DNA from: Candidatus Cloacimonas sp. 4484_275
Lineage (GTDB): Bacteria; Cloacimonadota; Cloacimonadia; Cloacimonadales; TCS61
Assembly: GCA_002085205.1 (NCBI GenBank)
Contig: NATF01000020.1
Location: 1 to 9,622, forward strand
Direction of reading: 5' to 3'
Length of the DNA: 9,622 nucleotides
Shown here: positions 1 through 6,499 of the stretch, one piece after another
Layout of the letters: each line of letters starts with the position of its first letter
Position numbering within the stretch: the first letter of the stretch is position 1
Position numbers and translations under genes: made by a program
The notes under the pieces: model-generated
Told to the model about the DNA's origin: nothing
Database searches by the model: none
What the model saw: only the letters and a program-made list of their open reading frames with translations

Positions 1-3
1 TCG

Positions 4-38
4 CTCAGGATGACAATTTCACACTACAAATAACTTCT
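4..38. repeat. Left arm of a 35-bp inverted repeat flanking the barrel gene
   Basis: The reverse complement of this segment matches 3594-3628 at 32 of 35 positions, and the inner 21 bases (4-24 against 3608-3628) match perfectly. It contains CTCAGGATGAC, the inverse of the GTCATCCTGAG core that recurs at 3618-3801. The match runs beyond that core into AT-rich sequence (AACTT, AAATAA and TTTCACAC stretches), so the two arms are copies of a longer element and do not merely share the core. Weaker similarity may continue inward to about position 57. The element may begin left of the window. Confidence 0.85.
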
Positions 39-130
39 AAAATCTTCAATTATACAGAACTAATTGAAATATTCTACATCTTAATTTTTCGTTGTTGATT
101 TTTTTCATTTTCATAATCGCGGTCAATAAT

Positions 131-148
131 AATTTCCTTTTGGAAATT
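131..148. other. Short perfect hairpin in the leader of the barrel gene
   Basis: AATTTCC at 131-137 and GGAAATT at 142-148 form a perfect 7-bp stem with a TTTT loop. It lies just upstream of a TTGACA hexamer at 152-157, which has no good -10 box at standard spacing. No T-run follows on the plus strand, so it is not a typical intrinsic terminator. A regulatory role is possible but unproven, and AT-rich DNA yields such hairpins by chance. Confidence 0.35.
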
Positions 149-190
149 TATTTGACACTCCGCGTGCGATTGAAAAATGCGTATGTAAAA

Positions 191-214
191 TGATTGGGGA
201 ATTGATTGGGGAAT
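191..214. repeat. 12-bp tandem duplication upstream of the barrel gene
   Basis: TGATTGGGGAAT occurs twice back to back (191-202 and 203-214), followed by TT. The second copy ends about 50 bases before the ATG at 266, so it lies in the 5' leader or the promoter region. It could be a slippage product or a pair of protein-binding sites. The sequence does not decide between these. Confidence 0.75.
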
Positions 215-265
215 TTAAGGTGGTCGTTCGCTTAAAAAGAAAAAAGTTAGATAAACCGGATTTCA

Positions 266-3200
266 ATGAGTAAAAAATTTCTGCTGCTTATAGGCGTGAT
301 TTTGTTTGCAAAAGCGCTCTTCTCCTATAATTTTTTCTCGCCGATCATAAAAAAAGAATCTTTTCTCATCGACACTTTGAATTTGGAAATTAAGCTAAAA
401 TACGACAGAATAATCGTAAATTCGGAAAAGGTATTTCAGGATTCCGTATTATTAATCAACGAAAAAGATTATGATTTCGATTGGCAAAACGGAATTATTC
501 GGTTCAAACGTGCTTTCGGTCACATTAAGATAGAATATATGATTTATCCCGAAAATCTTCTCACAAAATTCTATTATTATCAAATTCAGGAGTTGTCGGA
601 CAGCAGTTCGATAAAAATTCCCAAATTTCGCAGAAAAAAATATGCTTCCCAAGCCAATTTGAATATCTCCGGAAATAAAACAATCGCCGTTTCGATAGCC
701 AGCAATGAGGATTTTAATATAGATCAATCTCTGTTCTTGCGCATAAATGGAGAATTGAGCAAAAATTTACAAATAGAAGCGCAACTTTCCGACAGTCAGT
801 CGCCGATTACGCCGGAAGGCGATTCCAGAGAACTCAGCAGTCTCGACCAAGTTTATTTGAAATTATACGGAAAACAATATGAAATAGCCTTTGGTGATTT
901 GGAAATGGAATTTAAAAATACGGAATTCTTCAATTACAAACCGAAATTTGAGGGATTAAAAATCGGTTGGTTCGGTAAAAATAAATTGAAGGCGGCAATT
1001 GCGATTTCCAAAGGAAAAAAAACAACGAAAGAATTTTATGGAACGGAAGCAAAACAAGGACCTTATTATCTTTCCGTAAACGCAGAAGGAGTGCAAGTTG
1101 TTCCGGGAACGGAAGAAATTTTTCTGAACGGAAATAAAATGCAACGCGGAAGCGATTACACAATAGATTATGCCGAAGGCAGCATCACTTTTTCCGATAA
1201 ACATTTCATCTCCGCAAATTCTCATATTTTTGCTTTATTCCAATATTCCGATGAAAATTTTCGCCAGAATATTTATCTCTCCGCCGCCAAAATTAATCTG
1301 GGAGACAAGTTTCAAATCGGAAGCAGAATAGTCATTCAAAATGACGATAAAGACAATCCCTTGCAAGAAACCTTTTCCGAAGAAGATATACAGGTTTTGA
1401 AAATCTCCGGAGACAGCACCGTATGGGCAGATGGAATTTTTGAAGTGGAAATCGGAGAAGGACAATATATTCTGGAAGGAAACGATTTTATTTATGTGGG
1501 ACCGGATTCTACCGGAAATTATAATTTGCACTATACTTATGTCGGCACAAACGGCGATTACGACAGAAACGAGCACGGAGATTTCATTTGGAATGCCGGC
1601 GGAAACGGAGCTTATGTTCTGAAAAAGAAATTGCAATCGCCCCAAAAAAAAGCAAATTACGATTTGAATTTCGATTTTTCGGGCAATTTTTATTCTTTGC
1701 GAGCCGAAGGAATTTTCACGGAATTCGACAAAAACACCTTTTCGGGGAAAGACGATGATGATAATTACGGAACGGCGGTGCATTTCGGATTGAATTTGTT
1801 TCCGGATTTCGATAAAATCGAACCGAAACTAACACTTTATTATCGACGGTTCAGCGATAATTTATCCGCCTTTTCCGAAATCGAAAAACCCGTTGATTCT
1901 TATGAAATAGGTGTCTTGCCGGATTCTCTGCAAAGCGGGGAATTATACTCCGAACTGAAAATGAACATTTTCCGATTTTATTCGCCTCAAATCCAATTCA
2001 GACGCAAGTATATAAAAGATTATGTTCTTTTGAATTATTTTTCTTTCGCTTCCGACTTTTCACCCCGAAAATATTTTCCGAAAATTTATCACAGATACCT
2101 CTTCTGGCAACAGGATTTTGACGAATTTTCACAGAATTTGATCAACAAATCAAAACTGAATCAGCACGATTTGAATGCCGTTTACAATTTGGGAAATTGT
2201 GGATTCGGCGAGAATATTCTGCTGAAAACTTCTCTTGTTTCTTATCGAGATTTTCCACAAGAAGGTAAAAAAGATTTTAAAACACAAACATTTTTCGATA
2301 CCGAATTCAATCGGAAAATTACCAACAAAATTTCTTACACTTATGAAAAAAGCGATACGCTGAATCTTTCTTCCGTCTGGAAAAAAGAGCAATATTCGCA
2401 TACATTTTCAATAAATTCCTATCTGAATTTTCCGGCTCATCAACTGAAATTTGATTTTTCTCATCGAGAAGTGCAAACGGACAAACGAAAAAAATATGAT
2501 ATCGGTAACGCTTCGATGAAAAGTTCTTTCTGGAAAAATTTCTTGGATTTCAATTCCAAATATTCCGTAAAAAACATCGAATTTTACCCCAAAATTCGTC
2601 AATTAATACCCGTAAGTTATGGAATTTACGACAGCACCGGAGTCGTGGACGAAACCGGAGAAGGCGGTTGGGATTGGGTTGTCACGGACATCGACTACGA
2701 ACATCCGCAAATGTCGGTGGAAGTAAACGGAAATTTTTCTCTTTTTATTACTCCCGCTTCCATCACAAATTCGTTCTGGAAAAAATTGCAATCGGAAACG
2801 GCGTGGGTGGTTACGGAAAATTCTATTTCCGAAAACAAAACCGCTGTTTATCTATTACAACCATCAGTTTTGATGAATAAAAAAACCACCATTTACGGAA
2901 GAAACGATTTTGAACAAACTTTATGGCTCGAAATTCTGAAACGCCGTATCAATTCAAGGCTCAGATTTCATTTGCAAAAATCACTCGACAAGAGATACAA
3001 TGATGAAAGCGAAGAAAAAGAAGAAAAAAGCTGGGAAGGAACACTCAGATTTCTTTCTTTCTTAAAAGCGGGATTGGAAATAGGATTCGAAAAGAGAACG
3101 GAAAAAAATTCCTATTACCTTTCCGAATCGAAATTTAATATTTTCAAGATTAATCTGAGAAAACAAATTCTCAAAGGTTTCACTTTAAATTCGCAGATAG

Positions 3201-3526
3201 ATTTTTCTAACGAACAAACCAATAAAAACGGTGAAAAGGACGATTTTGAAATTAACAGTTTGAAACTAACGGAAAATATAACTTACTTTTTTAAAAGAAA
3301 ATACAGAATATTTTCCAGATTGATTTTCAAAAAAAATATGCGGAAAGGATCCGCTTATCTAAATTATTTAAACGAGAAAAAAAACGGAAATATTTTCAAA
3401 TGGAATTTGAGTGTCGTTTACAAAATCGGCAAATTTACATCGGCAAATCTGGAATATTCCGGCAACAGTTATCCCGAAACCAAAGATGTTCACAAAATAA
3501 AAGTTGAAGTAAAAGCGGAATTCTAA
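266..3526 (+). CDS. Predicted outer-membrane beta-barrel surface protein
   Basis: This 1086-residue protein starts with a signal peptide (MSKK, then a hydrophobic stretch to about residue 20, ALFS|YN). The final residues KIKVEVKAEF alternate and end in Phe, like the C-terminal beta-signal recognised by the BAM complex. The N-terminal half has recognisable blocks. DYDFDWQNGIIRF (68-80) and DYTIDYAEGSITF (297-309) appear to be copies of one module. SDSQSPITPEGDSRELSSLD (about 175-194) leads to a GD pair near 210. PGTEEIFLNGNKMQRG lies at about 280-295, and a GNGAY motif near 446. From about 480 on, short amphipathic strands rich in Tyr and Phe suggest a large barrel. Similar block patterns occur in long surface proteins of FCB-group bacteria and, more distantly, in SprA; I recall this and did not search it. 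The ATG at 266 is chosen because the signal peptide begins there, although no clear Shine-Dalgarno precedes it. The substrate or partner is unknown. Strong TonB-receptor plug motifs are not seen. Confidence 0.82.
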   Translation: MSKKFLLLIGVILFAKALFSYNFFSPIIKKESFLIDTLNLEIKLKYDRIIVNSEKVFQDSVLLINEKDYDFDWQNGIIRFKRAFGHIKIEYMIYPENLLTKFYYYQIQELSDSSSIKIPKFRRKKYASQANLNISGNKTIAVSIASNEDFNIDQSLFLRINGELSKNLQIEAQLSDSQSPITPEGDSRELSSLDQVYLKLYGKQYEIAFGDLEMEFKNTEFFNYKPKFEGLKIGWFGKNKLKAAIAISKGKKTTKEFYGTEAKQGPYYLSVNAEGVQVVPGTEEIFLNGNKMQRGSDYTIDYAEGSITFSDKHFISANSHIFALFQYSDENFRQNIYLSAAKINLGDKFQIGSRIVIQNDDKDNPLQETFSEEDIQVLKISGDSTVWADGIFEVEIGEGQYILEGNDFIYVGPDSTGNYNLHYTYVGTNGDYDRNEHGDFIWNAGGNGAYVLKKKLQSPQKKANYDLNFDFSGNFYSLRAEGIFTEFDKNTFSGKDDDDNYGTAVHFGLNLFPDFDKIEPKLTLYYRRFSDNLSAFSEIEKPVDSYEIGVLPDSLQSGELYSELKMNIFRFYSPQIQFRRKYIKDYVLLNYFSFASDFSPRKYFPKIYHRYLFWQQDFDEFSQNLINKSKLNQHDLNAVYNLGNCGFGENILLKTSLVSYRDFPQEGKKDFKTQTFFDTEFNRKITNKISYTYEKSDTLNLSSVWKKEQYSHTFSINSYLNFPAHQLKFDFSHREVQTDKRKKYDIGNASMKSSFWKNFLDFNSKYSVKNIEFYPKIRQLIPVSYGIYDSTGVVDETGEGGWDWVVTDIDYEHPQMSVEVNGNFSLFITPASITNSFWKKLQSETAWVVTENSISENKTAVYLLQPSVLMNKKTTIYGRNDFEQTLWLEILKRRINSRLRFHLQKSLDKRYNDESEEKEEKSWEGTLRFLSFLKAGLEIGFEKRTEKNSYYLSESKFNIFKINLRKQILKGFTLNSQIDFSNEQTNKNGEKDDFEINSLKLTENITYFFKRKYRIFSRLIFKKNMRKGSAYLNYLNEKKNGNIFKWNLSVVYKIGKFTSANLEYSGNSYPETKDVHKIKVEVKAEF

Positions 3527-3593
3527 AAAATGGTAAAAATCAGTTCCTTAATATGCAAAAATAGTTGTTTTTTTTTTCGATATTTGAGATAAT

Positions 3594-3628
3594 AAAAGTT
3601 ATTTATCGTGTGAAATTGTCATCCTGAG
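3594..3628. repeat. Right arm of the inverted repeat flanking the barrel gene
   Basis: This is the partner of 4-38: 32 of 35 bases match in inverted orientation, including 21 consecutive perfect matches at 3608-3628. It begins about 70 bases after the barrel gene's stop and runs into the first GTCATCCTGAG core of the composite repeat. With the left arm it brackets a segment of about 3.6 kb holding a single gene. Confidence 0.85.
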
Positions 3629-3802
3629 TCTTTCGGCAAGCTCAGAAAAAACTTAATCGAAGGATGAACAAAGTTATTGTCATCCTAAGCGGAGTCGTTG
3701 TCATCCTAAGCGGAGTCGTTGTCATCCTGAGCGGAGTCGAAGGATACAGTAAGATAAACAATCGTATCATCATTTCCCGATACATCGGGACTCAGGATGA
3801 CA
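3617..3802. repeat. Composite intergenic repeat with 14-bp inverted ends and a 21-bp triplication
   Basis: TGTCATCCTGAGTC at 3617-3630 is perfectly inverted at 3789-3802, giving a 186-bp unit with 14-bp inverted ends. Inside it, a 21-bp unit beginning GTCATCCTAAGCGGAGTCG is tandemly repeated at 3679-3699 and 3700-3720. A third copy at 3721-3741 has CTGAG in place of CTAAG and ends in GAAGGAT. CTGAG (3624-3628) can pair with CTCAG (3641-3645), and TCCCGAT with ATCGGGA (3775-3781 and 3784-3790), so the transcript could fold strongly. There is no room for a protein, so it resembles a non-autonomous (MITE- or REP-like) dispersed element. The remainder of the 355-base gap 3527-3881 holds the right inverted-repeat arm, a T10 run at 3568-3577 and AT-rich sequence before gmhA. 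I see no gene in the gap. Confidence 0.85.
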
Positions 3803-3881
3803 GAAAAAAAATAGAATTAAATGATAAAAATTTATTTGTTTGAAATGTGAAAAAGGCTTAAAAAAAATTGGTGGAGAGACG

Positions 3882-4466
3882 ATGAAAGAGAAAATAAAAA
3901 AATCGCTGCAAGAAGCTCGGGAAACGCTTGAGTATTTTATCGCCAAGGATCAAAATATTATTGTCATAGAAAAAATCGCTCGGCAAATTGCCGAAACATT
4001 CGAAAAAGGAAACAAAGTTCTCATTTGCGGAAACGGCGGCAGTTTGGCGGATGCAACTCATTTTGCCGAAGAATTTACCGGAAAATTCCGAGACGAACGA
4101 AAACCTTTGCCGGTTATTGCTCTGAACGATGCGGCACATATTACTTGCACGGCAAACGATTTCGGTTTTGAACATATTTTTGAACGCAGTGTAGAAGCAT
4201 TTGGAAAACCGAACGATGTGCTGATTGTTCTTTCCACCAGCGGAAATTCGAAAAATATTCTGCTTGCCGTTCAAAAGGCAAAAAAAATCGGTATGAGAAC
4301 AGTTGCTCTTTTGGGAAAAAACGGTGGAAAAACAGCCGGAAAATGTGAACTTGAATTGATAGTCAACGGTCAATTCTCCGACCGAATTCAGGAAATTCAC
4401 ATGATGACTTTGCACATCATTATTGAAATTGTGGAAAGATTGCTTTTCCCCGAAAATTATCAATAA
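3882..4466 (+). CDS. gmhA: Sedoheptulose-7-phosphate isomerase (phosphoheptose isomerase)
   Basis: This cytoplasmic enzyme converts sedoheptulose 7-phosphate to D-glycero-D-manno-heptose 7-phosphate, the first step toward the ADP- or GDP-heptose used in LPS core or S-layer and capsule glycans. The 194-residue product matches the usual length (about 192 in E. coli) and is a single SIS domain. CGNGGSLADATHFAEEFTG (49-67) is the family signature, including His60 and Glu64, the latter equivalent to catalytic Glu65 of E. coli. STSGNS is the phosphosugar-binding loop. SDRIQEIHMM ends in His173, equivalent to catalytic His180. The ATG at 3882 is preferred over an in-frame TTG at 3840 because GGAGAG (3873-3878) lies just before it and the family N-terminus aligns there. 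It is the first gene of a tight cluster with dtd and a HAD phosphatase. No gmhB or hldE/hddA partner is in the window, so the anomer and nucleotide form of the heptose cannot be told. Confidence 0.95.
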   Translation: MKEKIKKSLQEARETLEYFIAKDQNIIVIEKIARQIAETFEKGNKVLICGNGGSLADATHFAEEFTGKFRDERKPLPVIALNDAAHITCTANDFGFEHIFERSVEAFGKPNDVLIVLSTSGNSKNILLAVQKAKKIGMRTVALLGKNGGKTAGKCELELIVNGQFSDRIQEIHMMTLHIIIEIVERLLFPENYQ

Positions 4467-4485
4467 TTACGCTATCAGGGAAAAA

Positions 4486-4938
4486 ATGAGATTGGTGATC
4501 CAAAGAGTGAATAAAGCCGCTGTAAAAGTGGATGGAAACATCGTTTCCGAAATCGGAAAAGGATTTTTGATTTTGTTCGGAGCAGGACGCGATGACGACG
4601 GAAGCGAGATCGACTGGTTGGCAAAAAAAACGGTGGACTTGCGTATTTTCAGCGATAAAAACGGCAAAATGAATCTTTCTTTAAAAGATGTTGACGGCGA
4701 AATTTTGCTCGTGTCTCAATTCACTTTGCTGGCGGATTGCCGCAGAGGAAAACGACCGGATTTTAATCGCGCCGCCAAACCCGAATCGGCGAAAAAATAT
4801 TATCGAGAATTTGCCGCCGCTTTGGAAAAACACGGCATAAAACCGAAAACGGGCATTTTCGGAGCCGATATGAAAGTCTTCCTGGAAAACGACGGACCGG
4901 TTACAATAATTTTGGAAAAGGAAAAAAAGAAAAAATGA
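4486..4938 (+). CDS. dtd: D-aminoacyl-tRNA deacylase
   Basis: This enzyme hydrolyses D-amino acids (D-Tyr and others) and mischarged glycine from tRNA, a chiral proofreading step in the cytoplasm. The 150-residue product matches the family (145 in E. coli) along its whole length. It begins MRLVIQRVNKAAVKVDG; SQFTL at 77-81 carries the active-site Ser/Thr region, and NDGPVT at 135-140 holds the Gly-cisPro motif that screens out L-amino acids across the dimer interface. The ATG at 4486 is chosen because the family N-terminus is MxxxIQRV and AGGG (4477-4480) precedes it. An in-frame upstream ATG at 4423 would overlap gmhA and add 21 unrelated residues. It starts 19 bases after gmhA. A short Lys/Glu-rich tail (EKEKKKK) follows the last conserved residue. 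Its stop overlaps the next start (ATGA), which implies translational coupling. Confidence 0.96.
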   Translation: MRLVIQRVNKAAVKVDGNIVSEIGKGFLILFGAGRDDDGSEIDWLAKKTVDLRIFSDKNGKMNLSLKDVDGEILLVSQFTLLADCRRGKRPDFNRAAKPESAKKYYREFAAALEKHGIKPKTGIFGADMKVFLENDGPVTIILEKEKKKK

Positions 4939-5543
4939 AAAATATAATTTTTGATTTGGGAAATGTTCTCGTCAATTTTGATTTTACGGAATTTTGGGAA
5001 AAAATCGGAGCAAAACCCGCTCACAAACGTTTTTTGGAAGAAGCCGAAAAACCGATATTACTCTTTGAAGCCGGGAAAATTTCCAAAGAACAATTTTTTT
5101 CCGAATTTAAAAAAATTTACGATTTCGAAATGCCGCTTCCGAAATTCGAGAAAATTTGGAGTGAAGTTTTCAGCGAAAATTTGCCGATGGTTGAACTGGC
5201 AAAGAAACTGCATTCCGACTTCGATTTGTATATTTTCTCCAACACGGATGAAATTCATTTTCCGTACATCTGGAAAAATTTTCCCTCACTTCACTTTTTC
5301 GGTGAAAATTTGATGCTTTCTTACGAAATCGGGGCGGTGAAACCGGAGAAAGAAGCCTATGAAAACGCTCTTAAAAAATTCAATCTTAAACCGGAAAATT
5401 GTGTTTTTATAGATGACAGACCGATTAATATTAAAATGGCGCAACAGTTGGGAATGAAAGGAATTGTGCATCGCTCTTTCGAAGAAACTGCGGCGGAACT
5501 TTCCAAAATACTTAAATTTGATAGACAGATTTTGAACGATTGA
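4935..5543 (+). CDS. HAD-superfamily phosphatase, YihX-like
   Basis: This 202-residue soluble hydrolase carries all four HAD motifs: IIFDLGNVLV with nucleophile Asp7, FSNT (Ser102-Asn103), VKP (Lys136) and FIDD (Asp160-Asp161). A helical cap lies between residues 15 and 90. The second Asp of the usual DxD motif is replaced by Gly (DLGN), which is normal for the YihX subgroup (E. coli YihX, an alpha-D-glucose-1-phosphate phosphatase, has DLGNVIVDID). A sugar-phosphate or other small phosphomonoester is therefore a likely substrate but is not proven. It is not GmhB-like, because it lacks that family's DRDG start. Its ATG overlaps the dtd stop by ATGA, so it is almost certainly co-translated with gmhA and dtd. 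The gap to the next gene is 54 bases. Confidence 0.87.
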   Translation: MKNIIFDLGNVLVNFDFTEFWEKIGAKPAHKRFLEEAEKPILLFEAGKISKEQFFSEFKKIYDFEMPLPKFEKIWSEVFSENLPMVELAKKLHSDFDLYIFSNTDEIHFPYIWKNFPSLHFFGENLMLSYEIGAVKPEKEAYENALKKFNLKPENCVFIDDRPINIKMAQQLGMKGIVHRSFEETAAELSKILKFDRQILND

Positions 5544-5565
5544 AAATTTTGGGTGTAATAAAAGA

Positions 5566-5583
5566 GCGATTTCTTATAATCGC
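5566..5583 (+). promoter_or_regulatory. Palindrome overlapping a TATAAT box before the lipoprotein gene
   Basis: GCGATT (5566-5571) and AATCGC (5578-5583) form a perfect 6-bp inverted repeat with a 6-base spacer. A consensus -10 hexamer, TATAAT, lies at 5575-5580 inside it. No good -35 box is found at 16-18 bases; TTGGGT at 5549-5554 is poor and spaced 20. A promoter overlapped by an operator-like palindrome would let the lipoprotein be expressed apart from the gmhA cluster. GGGGGAAGGG (5588-5597) directly before the ATG supplies a ribosome-binding site. Confidence 0.4.
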
Positions 5584-5597
5584 GAACGGGGGAAGGG

Positions 5598-6434
5598 ATG
5601 AAAATTTTTAATTTTTTTATAGGTGTTTTAATGATGATTTTCTTTGTTAGTTGCACGACAGACGGAAAAGTTCGAGACAAACAATTCGGAGAAAATTTTT
5701 GGGACGGTGAGACATTTACTCAAAAAACCGTGAATGCATCCAAGCTTGACGACGATATTATCAGAGCCAAAATTGACGGTGTTTGGCAGGAATTTCATTT
5801 GAAAAAAGTTCCCAAAGAATTTGTGGAGTGGAATGTTCAAAGACGAATCGAAACAATCGAAAAAATTACCAAAGGCGAAATGCCCGGTCTTGACGGTCCG
5901 CATAACGGAATCGTTGCCACTTACGGTTATCGTCGCAAAGATTCCGATTTTCGTTTGAACAATGCCATCAAAGGAATGGGTTTTCTTCCCAAAAGAGACA
6001 AAATAAAAGAAGTTATCAAAACTTTGAAAGAAACCAAAGAAGAAAATTTTATGAAGAAATTGGAAATTCTGAAAAATTACTATGAAAACGCGGATTCGGT
6101 TTTCGATATGACAAAACAAGTCTCTTTGGAATTATACACAACTCCCAAACGAGGAACGCAAACCTTTCTCAATCAAATGACAAATCCGGCTTCCGTAATC
6201 GTTTTTATGGATATTCCCACCTTCAAATTGAAAACGATTGCTTACCTGTTGCATCCGAAAAATCCAAATTTGAATGATTATGAAAAGGATGTGGTTGAAT
6301 ATGTTAATCTCATTCACAGTTATTTTCACGGAGAATTCAGCACGGAATTCATCGCGGTAATTTATAATGTTGTGGAAGTTTATAACAGCTCTCCGGGAGT
6401 GAAAGAAGGAATGGGAACTCGAATCGTTCCGTAA
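5598..6434 (+). CDS. Predicted lipoprotein of unknown function
   Basis: I do not recognise this 278-residue protein. It opens MKIFNFFIGVLMMIFFVSC, a lipoprotein signal peptide with the lipobox Cys at residue 19, so it should be lipid-anchored in the inner or outer membrane. The mature part has no further membrane segment. It is Lys/Glu-rich, with a likely helical, charged central stretch (about 125-170: PKRDKIKEVIKTL, then KKLEILKNYYENAD). A C-terminal part contains aromatic and acidic residues (NLIHSYFHGEFSTEFIAVIYN). No enzymatic motif, TPR or OmpA-type peptidoglycan-binding signature is evident. Start choice: ATG at 5598 with a G-rich Shine-Dalgarno right before it and the signal peptide in frame. 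It lies 54 bases after the HAD gene and ends in a strong terminator, so it is the last gene of the plus-strand group, either read through or from the TATAAT box at 5575. Confidence 0.8.
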   Translation: MKIFNFFIGVLMMIFFVSCTTDGKVRDKQFGENFWDGETFTQKTVNASKLDDDIIRAKIDGVWQEFHLKKVPKEFVEWNVQRRIETIEKITKGEMPGLDGPHNGIVATYGYRRKDSDFRLNNAIKGMGFLPKRDKIKEVIKTLKETKEENFMKKLEILKNYYENADSVFDMTKQVSLELYTTPKRGTQTFLNQMTNPASVIVFMDIPTFKLKTIAYLLHPKNPNLNDYEKDVVEYVNLIHSYFHGEFSTEFIAVIYNVVEVYNSSPGVKEGMGTRIVP

Positions 6435-6464
6435 AATTATTTCTAACTTCGATATTTTTTAGGT

Positions 6465-6499
6465 AACCCGACCGTGGAAATCTGCGAGTCGGGTTTTTT
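6465..6499 (+). terminator. Rho-independent terminator after the lipoprotein gene
   Basis: AACCCGAC (6465-6472) pairs perfectly with GTCGGGTT (6488-6495) around a 15-base loop, followed by T-rich sequence (TTTTTT at 6494-6499). It lies 30 bases after the lipoprotein stop. The opposite strand has no T-run after the stem, so it should act on plus-strand transcripts. The last Ts overlap the stop codon (6498-6500) of the minus-strand activator remnant, so the two transcription units converge here. Confidence 0.9.

Noticed and set aside
152..187. TTGACA with TATGTA as a promoter for the barrel gene
   Set aside because: The spacing between the hexamers is about 24 bases, too long for a sigma-70 promoter, and no better -10 lies at 16-18 bases.
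220..273. 17-codon GTG leader frame overlapping the barrel gene start
   Set aside because: It has no ribosome-binding site of its own and no notable residue composition; short frames like this are expected by chance.
1235..1783. 182-codon open frame antisense to the barrel gene
   Set aside because: The product is Ile/Val/Phe-rich as expected from the reverse of AT-rich coding DNA, with no coherent domain and no start signal.
3568..3577. T10 run after the barrel gene as an intrinsic terminator
   Set aside because: No GC-containing stem precedes it; only weak A/T pairing is possible.
3679..3741. Possible CRISPR array
   Set aside because: The three 21-bp units are directly adjacent with no spacers, and no cas gene is present.
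3840..3881. TTG start extending GmhA by 14 residues
   Set aside because: The ATG at 3882 has a GGAGAG site directly upstream and matches the family length. The extension is Lys-rich and lacks a ribosome-binding site.
3858..4463. 201-codon open frame antisense to gmhA
   Set aside because: It is an exact shadow of a strongly conserved enzyme, its product is Phe/Ser/Cys-rich without family motifs, and it has no ribosome-binding site.
4423..4485. Upstream ATG for Dtd inside gmhA
   Set aside because: The added 21 residues do not match the Dtd family. The ATG at 4486 begins the conserved MRLVIQRV and has AGGG upstream.
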